Assembly: GCA_013695835.1 (NCBI GenBank)
Contig: JACCZU010000162.1
Coordinates: 1-38,158 of the forward strand
Length of the DNA: 38,158 bases
Source: Candidatus Aridivita willemsiae
GTDB taxonomy: Bacteria; Actinomycetota; CADDZG01; WHSQ01
Reading direction: 5' to 3'
Shown: piece after piece, positions 1 to 9,361 of the stretch
Position numbering within the stretch: position 1 is the first letter of the stretch
Layout of the letters: each line of letters opens with the position of its first letter
Program-made: the position numbers and the translations under genes
The notes under the pieces: model-generated
Databases searched by the model: none
What the model was told of the DNA's origin: nothing
Seen by the model: only the letters and a program-made list of their open reading frames with translations

Positions 1-2
1 TG

Positions 3-983
3 CTCTCCCTAAGCGTAGTCGCTCTGGTTGCGGCCGGATGCGGCGGCACAGATGGGTCCGAAGGCGGCAGCGGCGCGGATGCCAAGCAAACGCTGATCGA
101 CGGCATAAAGCAGCTCGAGGCATCAGAGGGGCTGACCGCCACATTCACAGTCCAGTCGACGCCAGAATCTGTGCAAGCCCTGGCGGCCGACGGCGGCGAC
201 GAGCTCGGTTCGGACGACGCTTCGCTCATCCTCGGGTCGTCGATGACGGTATCGGGCGTTAAGGGAGACAGTCCAGAAGACGGCGTCTCCGAGGTCATCT
301 TCGATTTGGGCGGCGTCGATGCCCTCGATCTCCGTGTGATCGGCAGGGACTTCTACCTCCGCTCCGACGTGCGCGGGGTCGTCGAGACTCTGGGGGAGGA
401 CAGCGCCCAGATCGGTCAGGCGGCAGCTCAGTTCGCAACCCAGCCGGGCTTCGAGTTCGTCGAGCCCGCCCTCAACGGGGAATGGCTTGCGCTCGAGGGA
501 GGCTCGGAGCTGAGCAAGAGCTTCACGGGCAGCGACACAACCACCCTGAGCCAGCAGCAGGTCCTCGAGGGCTTCGTGCGCTCCGTGAGCCAGAGTGCGG
601 ACGTGACCCAGGAAGGGGCCGACGACGCAGGCACACACCTGGTCGCAACGCTCCCGCTGCGCGATCTCTACGAGGACTACAGCGCCCTCCTTGAACAGGT
701 CCCCATGGGGGCCGCCGGCGGGAGCGATCTGCCCGAGGCGGGCGACCTGCCCGAGGGCGGAGAGCTCATTGTCGATGCATGGGTGCGCGACGGCGCACTC
801 TCCCAGATCGAGCTCGACCTCCTTCAGTTCGCCGACGAGGCGGACCAGCCCATCCCTGCAGGCGTCGACGAGCTTGCTCTGCGGTTCACCATCGCTGCCT
901 TCGACGGCGCCATCGACCCACCTGAGGGAGCCGTGACGGTGGACCTTATGCAGGTCCTGGGCGCCTTCGGCGGCGGTTTCTAA
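3..983 (+). CDS. Putative secreted lipoprotein (LppX/LolA-like), 5'-truncated by window start
   Basis: Frame 3 is open from the first bases: LSLSVVALVAAGC|GGTDGSEGG..., a hydrophobic stretch ending in a lipobox-like VAAGC, then a Gly/Ser linker and a domain with DLRVIGRDFYLRSDVRGVVETLG. Stop at 981-983. The ORF track starts internally at 171. Confidence 0.6.
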   Translation, partial: LSLSVVALVAAGCGGTDGSEGGSGADAKQTLIDGIKQLEASEGLTATFTVQSTPESVQALAADGGDELGSDDASLILGSSMTVSGVKGDSPEDGVSEVIFDLGGVDALDLRVIGRDFYLRSDVRGVVETLGEDSAQIGQAAAQFATQPGFEFVEPALNGEWLALEGGSELSKSFTGSDTTTLSQQQVLEGFVRSVSQSADVTQEGADDAGTHLVATLPLRDLYEDYSALLEQVPMGAAGGSDLPEAGDLPEGGELIVDAWVRDGALSQIELDLLQFADEADQPIPAGVDELALRFTIAAFDGAIDPPEGAVTVDLMQVLGAFGGGF

Positions 984-1043
984 CCCTCCGGCCCCCTCAC
1001 AGCGACGGGCGGGCCCTCCTCCAACCGCCGATAAGATTGCTCC

Positions 1044-1082
1044 AACGGGGTGGTTGGGAGCCCTAACGGGGTGGTTGGGAGC
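1044..1082 (+). repeat. Two tandem copies of an 18-bp identical core (aacggggtggttgggagc), 21-bp period, upstream of acnA
   Basis: aacggggtggttgggagc at 1044-1061 and again at 1065-1082. Confidence 0.9.
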
Positions 1083-1109
1083 ATTGGGCAGACGCCGAGG
1101 GAGGAACCG

Positions 1110-3947
1110 ATGACGAGCACTACAGGCAGCGATCCTTTCGGAGCTCGCTCGACGCTTGCCACTGCATCTGGGGACGTGACCTTCTACCGGCTTGGCGCGT
1201 TGGAAGACGCAGGTTTCAAGCCGGATCTGGTTCCCGTCACAGTCAAGATCTTCCTTGAGAATCTCATGAGGATGGTGGTCGGTGGATTCGCCGCCGCCGA
1301 CTCCGTGTCCGCGCTGTCCATGTGGGGGCAAAAGCCCCTCGAAGACCAGGAGTTTCCCTATGCCCCCGCGCGCGTGATCCTGCAGGACTTCACCGGCGTT
1401 CCCACCGCCGTTGACCTCGCTGCGATGCGCTCGGCACTTGCAAGGGAGGGAGGAGATCCATCGAAGGTCGACCCTTTGGTTCCCGTCGATCTCGTTATCG
1501 ATCATTCGGTGCAGGTCGACGCCTTTGGCTCGGCCCGCGCTTTCACGGTCAATGTCGAGCGCGAGTACGAGCGCAATCACGAGCGCTACTCGCTGCTGCG
1601 CTGGGCCCAGGGGGCTTTTCATGGTTTCAGGGTTGTTCCGCCCGGAATGGGCATCGTTCACCAGGTCAACCTCGAGAACCTGGCAACCGTGGTTCGCACC
1701 GTCTCCGAAGACGGAAACGAGGTCGCGGTGCCGGACACCTTGGTGGGAACCGATTCGCACACAACAATGATCAACGGGCTCGGCGTGCTTGGTTGGGGCG
1801 TCGGCGGTATCGAAGCGGAAGCCGCCCTGCTCGGCCAGCCGCTTCCGCTCGTCACTCCTAAGGTCGTCGGCTTCCGCTTCTCGGGCTCGCTTGCGACGGG
1901 GGTTACGGCTACGGACCTGGTGTTGACCGTGACCGAGATGCTGAGAGAGCACGGAGTCGTCGGCAAGTTCGTCGAGTTCTACGGCGAGGGCCTGTCGAAC
2001 CTCACGGTGGCCGACCGCGCGACGCTGTCGAACATGTCCCCCGAGTACGGAGCGACTGCAGCTTATTTTCCGATCGACGAGCAAACGCTTACCTACCTCG
2101 AGCTGACAGGCCGGGATGAGGGCACCGTCGATCTCGTCGAGCGCTACGCCAAGGAACAGCAGATGTTCCGCACCAACGAAAGCCCCGACCCCGAGTTCAC
2201 CGAGGCCCTCGAGCTCGACCTATCGGATGTCGAGCCAAGCGTCGCAGGACCACGACGCCCTCAAGATCGAGTCTCCCTGACGAACGTGTGGAAGAGCTTT
2301 ACCGACGTCTACGACAACGGTGACACGGACATGTCCAAGGGTGTCGAGATCCAAGAGGCGCGTTGGACCGGTGAAGGGGGCACCGATCGGCTTAGCGATC
2401 GCGACGTGGATGCCGGTGCCGGGCCACCCGAGGGCCCCGAGACGAGCAGCACCCCCGCCGGGGAGCAAGACGCTTCGGCCGGGGAGCAAGGGGGAACCTT
2501 CAGCCTCCGGCACGGCTCCGTGGTGATCGCAGCGATCACAAGCTGCACGAACACGTCGAATCCCTCGGTCATGCTCGCCGCCGGGCTCCTGGCGAAAAAG
2601 GCCGTGGAGAGGGGCCTTGCGACCAAGCGGTGGGTCAAGACAAGCATGGCCCCCGGGTCACGCGTGGTGACACAGTACCTGCAGAGCAGCGGGCTAATCA
2701 CGCCCCTCGAAGAGCTCGGTTTCCACATAGTCGGCTACGGGTGCACGACCTGCATCGGTAACTCGGGCCCACTGCCCGCGCCGATTTCCGCCGCTATAGA
2801 CGAGCACGATCTTGCGGTCGTCTCCGTGCTCTCGGGAAACCGCAACTTCGAGGGCCGCATTCACCCTCAGGTCAAAGCCAGCTATCTCGCATCGCCACCA
2901 CTGGTGGTCGCTTACGCCCTTGCGGGGTCTGCAGACATCGATCTCACAACCGAGCCCCTCGGCCGGGACCGCAACGATGAGCCCGTCCACCTCAAGGACA
3001 TCTGGCCCACCCCTGAGGAGATCACGGAAGCGATGAAATCGGTTGAGACCCGCATGTTCAAGGAGGAATACGCCAAAGTGTTCGACGGGGACGAGCACTG
3101 GGCCGAGCTACCCTCGCCCACCGGCGACCTCTATGACTGGGATCCCGACTCGACGTACGTTCGTGAGCCTCCCTTTTTCGAAGAGCTAGGAACGGAGCCG
3201 GATCCACTCGAGGACATAAGCGGGGCCCGCGTCCTTGCTCTCCTGGGCGACTCGGTCACTACCGACCACATCTCCCCTGCTGGTTCGATAGCGCCTGCTT
3301 CACCAGCAGGGGCTTACCTCAAAGAGCACGGCGTCGACGTCAAGGACTTCAACAGCTATGGGTCGCGACGCGGCAATCACGACGTCATGGTGCGCGGCAC
3401 CTTCGCTAACATCCGGATCCGCAACCGGCTTGTGCCATCGGGCAAAGAGGGAGGGTTCAGCGTTTATCTCGGCGGCTCACAGGCCGAGAACGGAGGGGAA
3501 GAGCTGCCGATCTACGAGGTGGCGAAACGATACCTAGACGAGGGCACAGCGCTTGTGGTGATCGCAGGCAAGGAATACGGTTCCGGCAGCTCGCGCGATT
3601 GGGCGGCCAAAGGGCCGAGCTTGCTTGGGGTGAGGGCAGTGTTTGCCGAGAGCTTCGAGCGCATCCACAGGAGCAACCTCGTCGGCATGGGTGTTCTGCC
3701 GCTTCAGTTCATCGGCGGCGACAACGCGGAATCGCTCAGCCTCGACGGCAGCGAGACATTCCTTGTCTCGGGCATCGCAGAGGGCCTCGAACCACACGCC
3801 GAGCTGCCGGTAGTGGCGCGAACCAAAAACGGGGAGGACATCGAGTTCTCCGTCGAGTGCCGCATCGACTCCGATGTCGAGCTTGACTACTACCGCCACG
3901 GCGGTGTGCTGCAAATGGTGCTGCGTCGCATGCTCGCCGAGTCATAG
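1110..3947 (+). CDS. acnA: Aconitate hydratase (AcnA/IRP-type)
   Basis: Motifs VGTDSHTTMINGLGVLGWGVGGIEAEA, ITSCTNTSNPSVMLAAGLLAKKAV, GYGCTTCIGNSGPL, LLGDSVTTDHISPAGSI, GKEYGSGSSRDWAAKG. Start chosen at ATG 1110 (MTSTTGSD) preceded by gggagga. Confidence 0.96.
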   Translation: MTSTTGSDPFGARSTLATASGDVTFYRLGALEDAGFKPDLVPVTVKIFLENLMRMVVGGFAAADSVSALSMWGQKPLEDQEFPYAPARVILQDFTGVPTAVDLAAMRSALAREGGDPSKVDPLVPVDLVIDHSVQVDAFGSARAFTVNVEREYERNHERYSLLRWAQGAFHGFRVVPPGMGIVHQVNLENLATVVRTVSEDGNEVAVPDTLVGTDSHTTMINGLGVLGWGVGGIEAEAALLGQPLPLVTPKVVGFRFSGSLATGVTATDLVLTVTEMLREHGVVGKFVEFYGEGLSNLTVADRATLSNMSPEYGATAAYFPIDEQTLTYLELTGRDEGTVDLVERYAKEQQMFRTNESPDPEFTEALELDLSDVEPSVAGPRRPQDRVSLTNVWKSFTDVYDNGDTDMSKGVEIQEARWTGEGGTDRLSDRDVDAGAGPPEGPETSSTPAGEQDASAGEQGGTFSLRHGSVVIAAITSCTNTSNPSVMLAAGLLAKKAVERGLATKRWVKTSMAPGSRVVTQYLQSSGLITPLEELGFHIVGYGCTTCIGNSGPLPAPISAAIDEHDLAVVSVLSGNRNFEGRIHPQVKASYLASPPLVVAYALAGSADIDLTTEPLGRDRNDEPVHLKDIWPTPEEITEAMKSVETRMFKEEYAKVFDGDEHWAELPSPTGDLYDWDPDSTYVREPPFFEELGTEPDPLEDISGARVLALLGDSVTTDHISPAGSIAPASPAGAYLKEHGVDVKDFNSYGSRRGNHDVMVRGTFANIRIRNRLVPSGKEGGFSVYLGGSQAENGGEELPIYEVAKRYLDEGTALVVIAGKEYGSGSSRDWAAKGPSLLGVRAVFAESFERIHRSNLVGMGVLPLQFIGGDNAESLSLDGSETFLVSGIAEGLEPHAELPVVARTKNGEDIEFSVECRIDSDVELDYYRHGGVLQMVLRRMLAES

Positions 3948-4032
3948 CCGGGCGTCGGAATGCCATTGATATTAAGGCAGGAGCTACCCATGAATCCCAC
4001 AACCGCCCTTAGGGGGCCCGGCGCCAGGGGTG

Positions 4033-4428
4033 TTAGCGCTTGCTGTACTGGGGGGCCTTGCGCGCCTTCTTGAGGCCGTACTTGCGGCGCTCTTTCTCGC
4101 GCGCGTCCCTGGTCAAGAACCCAGCGCTCTTCAGGGCGGGCCGCAGACCAGGATCGAGGTCCACAAGCGCCCGTGCGATGGCATGACGCAGGGCTCCCGA
4201 CTGGCCGGTGACCCCGCCGCCCTCGATCTTGGCGAAGATGTCGTAGCGGCCCTCGGTGGAGGTGATGCGCAAGGGCTCGCTCACGACCATCCTGTGCGTC
4301 GCGCTTGGGAAATAGTCTTCGATGGGCCGGCCGTTGATCGACCAGCGGCCCGTCCCTTCCATGAGCCGGGCACGACACACTGCTTCCTTACGTCCACCGG
4401 TTGCGGCAGCAAGTTGCTCAGCCACCAT
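4033..4428 (-). CDS. rpsI: 30S ribosomal protein S9
   Basis: [33 protein letters not shown]...[32 protein letters not shown]; start MVAEQ within the longer ORF. Confidence 0.95.
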   Translation of the reverse strand: MVAEQLAAATGGRKEAVCRARLMEGTGRWSINGRPIEDYFPSATHRMVVSEPLRITSTEGRYDIFAKIEGGGVTGQSGALRHAIARALVDLDPGLRPALKSAGFLTRDAREKERRKYGLKKARKAPQYSKR

Positions 4429-4912
4429 CGACCACCTCTTCCACGGTGTGCGCCTGCTCGACATTCTTGGGCGCCGCCATTGGCCTTACGTCGAGCGGCT
4501 TAGGATTCTGCGCGCGGTGGGGATGCTCGGCACCGGCGTAGACTTTGAGCTTTCCCAACATGGAGTGCCCGAGACGATTGCTCGGCAGCATGCCCTTGAC
4601 GGCCCTTTCAACTGCAAGCTCAGGACGAGTTGCCATGAGCCTCGAGTAGCGCACCGACTTTAGTCCGCCCGGGTATCCGGAGTGACGGCGATACTGCTTT
4701 TGCATCAGCTTGTTTCCGGTGAGTACGATCCTCGACGCGTTGATCACCACGACATGGTCCCCGGTGTCGAGGTGAGGTGCAAAGTAGGCCTTGTGCTTGC
4801 CACGCAGAAGCTTGGCAACCTCTGCGGCGAGACGGCCCAAGACGACACCATCGGCGTCGATGATCCACCACTCACGCGTGATCTCGGATGGCTTTGTGGA
4901 ATGGGTAGTCAT
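4418..4912 (-). CDS. rplM: 50S ribosomal protein L13
   Basis: [45 protein letters not shown]...[18 protein letters not shown]. Confidence 0.97.
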   Translation of the reverse strand: MTTHSTKPSEITREWWIIDADGVVLGRLAAEVAKLLRGKHKAYFAPHLDTGDHVVVINASRIVLTGNKLMQKQYRRHSGYPGGLKSVRYSRLMATRPELAVERAVKGMLPSNRLGHSMLGKLKVYAGAEHPHRAQNPKPLDVRPMAAPKNVEQAHTVEEVVDGG

Positions 4913-5000
4913 TGCTTCCTAACTTTCCGGTGTCCTAACGTACAAGCGGCCAAGCTCCAAAAGCACGGGCCTTGCCGGGAGAGTCAACAGCATAAATGCA

Positions 5001-5771
5001 CTATTCGGCAGGGTCAAACGGGGAGCTCCAGCCCTCATCGTACTCGACAGCTACCAGACAGAGCCCGTGGGCGGGCGCCACGGGACCAGCGGCCGCCCTG
5101 TCTCCAGCCGCGAGCACATCGATCATGTCCTCAGGGGACCGCTTGCCCTCACCCACCGTGATGAGCGTCCCTGCCAGAGAGCGCGCCATCTGCTGGATGA
5201 ACGCGTTCGCCCGCACCCGCAGGCGCACGATTGATCCCTTGCGGGCCCACCTGAGCTCGTACAGCGTGCGCTCGGTCGGCGCTCCGGGCTCTACAAGCCG
5301 TCCCAGAGAGCGAAAATCGCGCGCCCCGACGAGGTGGCCCGCCCCCTCGTTCATCGCATCGACGTCGAGCCTGCCTGGGTGGTAAAGGCACGTTGAGCTG
5401 AGCCACGGATCAGGCGTGTCGCCGTCGAGGACGGCATACGAGTAAGTGCGCGAGCGAGCACTAAAGCGCGCATGCCAGCCGGCGGCGGCTCTAGTCACAG
5501 CGGACACTGCGATGTGGGGCCCGCACATCTTGTTGAGCGCCGCGCGCAGCTCCACGACATCGACATCGACTGTCACGCCGCTTACCCCCATCACCTGCCC
5601 GAGCGCATGGACACCAGCATCGGTCCTGCCTGCCCCAACCGTCGTCACCTCTTGCTGGAGAAGCCTACCAAGTGCGCGCTCGACATCTCCTTGCACCGTG
5701 CGCATCCCCGGCTGTCTGGCGAACCCGCGAAACGGCGCACCGTCGTAAGCCAGATCGAATCGAAGGTTCAG
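5001..5771 (-). CDS. truA: tRNA pseudouridine(38-40) synthase TruA; probable CTG start at 5771
   Basis: [15 protein letters not shown] catalytic motif. The N-terminal [28 protein letters not shown] is in frame upstream of the ATG at 5705. Confidence 0.9.
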   Translation of the reverse strand: MNLRFDLAYDGAPFRGFARQPGMRTVQGDVERALGRLLQQEVTTVGAGRTDAGVHALGQVMGVSGVTVDVDVVELRAALNKMCGPHIAVSAVTRAAAGWHARFSARSRTYSYAVLDGDTPDPWLSSTCLYHPGRLDVDAMNEGAGHLVGARDFRSLGRLVEPGAPTERTLYELRWARKGSIVRLRVRANAFIQQMARSLAGTLITVGEGKRSPEDMIDVLAAGDRAAAGPVAPAHGLCLVAVEYDEGWSSPFDPAE

Positions 5772-6316
5772 CTCTGGCCGAGCTCGTCGTCGTCGGCCTC
5801 GGCCTCGGAGGGCGACCCAGTACCGGCGGCTACGCCGGTGCCGGCTGCGGCCCCTTCGCCGGCGCTCGCCGACCGGCCCCCTGAGCGGCGGCGTCCCGGC
5901 CGCCTGAAGCGGCGTCGCCTGGTCTCCGCCGCCGATGCCTCATCCCCCGGCGACATGCCGGACGACTCGACCAGCTCGATGAGGGCCATCGGCGCCCCGT
6001 CTCCGCTGCGAGGCCCGATCTTGAGCACGCGCGTGTAGCCGCCCGGCCGAGATGCGAAGCGCGGGGCAATCTCCACGAACAGCTTGTCGACGGCCTCTCT
6101 GTTCTCCATGACAGATAGCACCTGCCGGCGGGCATGGATGCTTCCTACCTTGGCCTTGGTGATGAGGCGCTCGGCATAAGGGCGAAGGGCTTTGGCCTTT
6201 GCCTCGGTCGTCGTGATCCTTTCGTGCTCGAACAAAGACACCGCCATATTGGACAGCATCCGCCTCTGGTGGGAGGGCCCGGATGCAAGCCGCGGGCCCT
6301 TCTTGGGCTGCGGCAT
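5768..6316 (-). CDS. rplQ: 50S ribosomal protein L17 with low-complexity C-terminal extension
   Basis: [56 protein letters not shown]; acidic/Arg-Gly-Ala tail. Confidence 0.95.
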   Translation of the reverse strand: MPQPKKGPRLASGPSHQRRMLSNMAVSLFEHERITTTEAKAKALRPYAERLITKAKVGSIHARRQVLSVMENREAVDKLFVEIAPRFASRPGGYTRVLKIGPRSGDGAPMALIELVESSGMSPGDEASAAETRRRRFRRPGRRRSGGRSASAGEGAAAGTGVAAGTGSPSEAEADDDELGQS

Positions 6317-7257
6317 CAGTAGTCTCGTTCCGCCAAGCTGAGGCCCATCTCCTCGAGCTTGCCTTTGACCTCGTCGATCGATTTCTGCCCGAAGTTACGG
6401 ATCTCGAGTAGGTCCTGCTCGGACTTCTGCACCAACTCGTTCACAGTCGTCACGTTCTCGCGTTTGAGGCAGTTGTACGAGCGCACCGTAAGGTCGAGGT
6501 CCTCGATCGGCGTCGCGAGGATGCCGCTGACTCCTGAGTCAGTCTCTTCTGGGCTCAGCACGAGCCCGCCCTCCCCCTGGCCAAGGTTTCCGAAGAGCGT
6601 GAACAGCTCGACGAGGGTAGCGCCGGCAAATGACAGGGCCTCTGCCGGCGCCATGGATCCGTCGGTCTCGACATCAAGTATCAGCCGGTCGTAGTTGGTC
6701 ATTTGTGCGACTCGGGTCGGCTCGACCTCGTAGGTGACCCGCTTTATAGGCGAGAAAAGTGCATCTATTGGGATGGTGCCGATCGCCTCTTTCGAGGAAG
6801 TCTGAGCCGCAACATACCCTCGGCCTTGCTCGACCCTGAGCTCCATGGACAAGGTGGCCTTGCCGTTGAGCGTCGCTATCTGGTGCTCCTTGTTCAGGAT
6901 CTCGACGCCTGCCGGAAGCTCGATGTCGCCCGCAGTCACGGTGGTAGGGCCACTCGCACGCAGATAGACGGTTGTCGGCTCTTCATTGTCGCTCCGGATT
7001 ACGAGCTCTTTGAGATTGAGGACGATGTCGGTTACGTCCTCTGTGACGCCGTCGATCGTCGAGAACTCGTGGAGCACCTGGTCAATCTTTACCTGGGTGA
7101 CTGCAGCACCTGGAATGGATGACAACAGCGTGCGCCGAAGGGACACTCCGAGTGTGTAACCGAAGCCGGGCTCAAGCGGCTCAATGGTGAACTTGCGGCG
7201 TGCGTCGGAGATCTCCTCGTCGGCTATCTGTGGGCGTTGGACGGTGAGCAAATCCAT
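6316..7257 (-). CDS. rpoA: DNA-directed RNA polymerase subunit alpha
   Basis: [36 protein letters not shown]... and C-terminal domain [51 protein letters not shown]. Confidence 0.98.
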   Translation of the reverse strand: MDLLTVQRPQIADEEISDARRKFTIEPLEPGFGYTLGVSLRRTLLSSIPGAAVTQVKIDQVLHEFSTIDGVTEDVTDIVLNLKELVIRSDNEEPTTVYLRASGPTTVTAGDIELPAGVEILNKEHQIATLNGKATLSMELRVEQGRGYVAAQTSSKEAIGTIPIDALFSPIKRVTYEVEPTRVAQMTNYDRLILDVETDGSMAPAEALSFAGATLVELFTLFGNLGQGEGGLVLSPEETDSGVSGILATPIEDLDLTVRSYNCLKRENVTTVNELVQKSEQDLLEIRNFGQKSIDEVKGKLEEMGLSLAERDY

Positions 7258-7315
7258 GAAACTCCTCTCTTGTGGGTGCAGCCCGGCCTAGCTCCCGAGC
7301 TTCGGTGACGCGTGA

Positions 7316-7942
7316 TTACTTCGAGTAGTACTCGACGATGAGCTGCTCTTGAACGGGCACATCCATCTGATCCCGCTCCGGCAGCGCCCTCACCTCGACG
7401 GTCATCTCCCTCAAGTTGGAACCGAGCCAGTCGGGGATGGGCCTGCCCTCGGCGTAGGCAACGTTCTCGATGATGCGGCCGATGCTCTTCGACCGGTTGC
7501 GCACGGATACGAGATCGCCGGGCTTGACCCGGAAAGAGGGGATGTTGACCTTCTTGCCGTTGACCTCGAAGTGCCCATGAGACACGAACTGGCGAGCCAT
7601 CGACCTGTTCATCGCAAGGCCGGCACGATGGACGACGTTGTCGAGGCGGGACTCGCAGATTCGCATCAGCTCCTCGCCGGTGACTCCCTTCGAACGCGCG
7701 GCCTCCGCGTAGTAGCCCCTGAACTGCTTCTCGAGGATCCCATAGAATCGCTTGGCCTTCTGCTTCTCCCGGAGCTGCAGGAGATACTCGGACTCGCGCA
7801 CGCGTCCACGGCCGTGCTCTCCTGGAGGCGGCCGGCCCTTCTCGATTGCGCACTTTGGCGACTCGCAGCGTGTCCCTTTCAGAAACAGCTTTGTCTTCTC
7901 CCGCCGGCACAGCTTGCAGCGGGGACCCAGTGCTCTGCTCAT
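7316..7942 (-). CDS. rpsD: 30S ribosomal protein S4
   Basis: MSRALGPRCKLCRREKTKLFLKGTRCESPKCAIEKGRPPPGEHG...RLDNVVHRAGLA; zinc-type Cys motif. Confidence 0.97.
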   Translation of the reverse strand: MSRALGPRCKLCRREKTKLFLKGTRCESPKCAIEKGRPPPGEHGRGRVRESEYLLQLREKQKAKRFYGILEKQFRGYYAEAARSKGVTGEELMRICESRLDNVVHRAGLAMNRSMARQFVSHGHFEVNGKKVNIPSFRVKPGDLVSVRNRSKSIGRIIENVAYAEGRPIPDWLGSNLREMTVEVRALPERDQMDVPVQEQLIVEYYSK

Positions 7943-7945
7943 GGG

Positions 7946-8338
7946 TTAGACCCGCCTCCTCTTGCGCGGGCGGGTTCCGTTGTGGGGCACGGGCGTGACG
8001 TCTTTGATCCCGATCACCTCGAGCCCGGATGCCTGCAGGGAGCGGACTGCCGTTTCACGACCGGAACCGGGACCCTTCACCTCGACGTCGACCCTTCGGA
8101 CGCCGTGCTCCTGAGCACGCCGTGAAGCAGTCTCCGCCGCGAGCTGGGCGGCGAAGGGAGTGGACTTTCGAGATCCTTTGAAGCCGACGTTTCCCGCCGA
8201 TGCCCACGACAGGACATTGCCCTCGAGATCGCTTATCGAAATCACCGTGTTGTTGAACGTCGACTTGATATGAGCGACGCCGTGAACGACGTTCTTCTTT
8301 TCTCTGCGACGAGTCTTGCCTTTCTTGGGGCCTGCCAA
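7946..8338 (-). CDS. rpsK: 30S ribosomal protein S11
   Basis: [46 protein letters not shown]...[20 protein letters not shown]. Confidence 0.98.
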   Translation of the reverse strand: MAGPKKGKTRRREKKNVVHGVAHIKSTFNNTVISISDLEGNVLSWASAGNVGFKGSRKSTPFAAQLAAETASRRAQEHGVRRVDVEVKGPGSGRETAVRSLQASGLEVIGIKDVTPVPHNGTRPRKRRRV

Positions 8339-8353
8339 ATGCCTATCCCTTCT

Positions 8354-8728
8354 CTACCGAGTCTTCTTCTTGCCGGACACCGTCTTCTTCGGTCCCTTGC
8401 GCGTCCTGGCGTTGGTGTGAGTACGCTGGCCGTGCACGGGCAGACCCCGGCGGTGGCGGAGTCCCTGATATGAGCCGATCTGAACCTTGCGCTGGATGTG
8501 CTGGTTGACTTCCCGCCTAAGATCTCCCTCGACGTTGTAGTTGTTGCCGATCCAGTCCCTGATGCGCACTACCTCTTCGTCGGTGAGGTCTCGCACGCGC
8601 GTCATCGGGCTTACTCCGGAGCCACCGCACGTTTCCAGGGCCTTGGCAGGCCCGATCCCGTACACATACGTAAGACCGATGTCAAGACGCTTGTCTCTGG
8701 GTAGATCGACCCCTGCGATGCGTGCCAC
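8354..8728 (-). CDS. rpsM: 30S ribosomal protein S13 (GTG start)
   Basis: [31 protein letters not shown]...[31 protein letters not shown]. Confidence 0.98.
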   Translation of the reverse strand: MARIAGVDLPRDKRLDIGLTYVYGIGPAKALETCGGSGVSPMTRVRDLTDEEVVRIRDWIGNNYNVEGDLRREVNQHIQRKVQIGSYQGLRHRRGLPVHGQRTHTNARTRKGPKKTVSGKKKTR

Positions 8729-8740
8729 TTGAGCTCCTCC

Positions 8741-8854
8741 CTACCCCTGCCGTTGCTTGTGCCTGGGATTCGAACAGATGACCATGACCCGCCCGCGCCG
8801 GCGGATGATCTTGCACTTGTCGCACATTTGAGTGACGCTGGGGCGCACTTTCAC
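8741..8854 (-). CDS. rpmJ: 50S ribosomal protein L36 (zinc-type)
   Basis: [37 protein letters not shown], 37 aa, GTG start inside the 82-aa ORF. Confidence 0.95.
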   Translation of the reverse strand: MKVRPSVTQMCDKCKIIRRRGRVMVICSNPRHKQRQG

Positions 8855-8867
8855 AACTCGTCTGCTC

Positions 8868-9110
8868 CTACCTGTAGCGGAAAACGACGCGTCCCCGAGT
8901 GAGGTCGTATGGGGACAACTCCACGAGCACGCGGTCTCCGGGCAAGATACGGATGTAGTGCATTCGCATCTTCCCCGAGATATGGGCAAGCACCCTGTGG
9001 CCGTTGTCCAGCTCGACTCTGAACATTGCGTTTGGCAAGGGCTCGATTACACTGCCCTCGACCTGGATGCCCTCCTCCTTTTGGGAGGTCTGCTCTTTGT
9101 TTTTCGCCAT
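8868..9110 (-). CDS. infA: Translation initiation factor IF-1
   Basis: [80 protein letters not shown]. Confidence 0.98.
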   Translation of the reverse strand: MAKNKEQTSQKEEGIQVEGSVIEPLPNAMFRVELDNGHRVLAHISGKMRMHYIRILPGDRVLVELSPYDLTRGRVVFRYR

Positions 9111-9201
9111 GCGCGGATCCTTGGGGTCGATCGGTTGATCTTTGTTCCCACACCCCGATACTCGCCCGTAACACCTGCACCGGGGATCGGGCCGACTGAT
9201 A

Positions 9202-9231
9202 AGAATAACAGAGCTGTGGTGGGTCCGTCGA
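9202..9231 (-). promoter_or_regulatory. Candidate sigma-A promoter for infA-rpmJ-rpsM-rpsK-rpsD-rpoA
   Basis: Minus strand TCGACG (9231-9226) - 18 bp - TATTCT (9207-9202), ~92 bp upstream of the infA ATG. Confidence 0.5.
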
Positions 9232-9284
9232 GGCCTCCCGCCGGCTGGCTGAGCCGGGGCTTAAGGGCCGCTTCCGGCTCTTGG

Positions 9285-9361
9285 CCCGCCCCGATTAGCC
9301 CCGGGTCCGGCCGAAGCCGCCCCGGTTAACCGTGGGTTCCGGCCTGCGCCGCCCCGGCTAG
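9285..9361. repeat. Three imperfect ~31-bp-spaced repeats spanning the 3' end of map and its downstream region
   Basis: cccgccccgattag (9285-9298), gccgccccggttaa (9316-9329), gccgccccggctag (9348-9361). Confidence 0.55.

Noticed and set aside
123-2084. 653-aa minus-strand ORF spanning the lipoprotein and acnA 5' half
   Set aside because: Antisense to two supported plus-strand genes; composition is typical of a GC-rich shadow ORF.
4913-5000. Possible promoter/L13 leader between truA and rplM (TTGACT; repeated GTTAGGA)
   Set aside because: No acceptable -10 at 16-18 bp from TTGACT and no clear stem structure.
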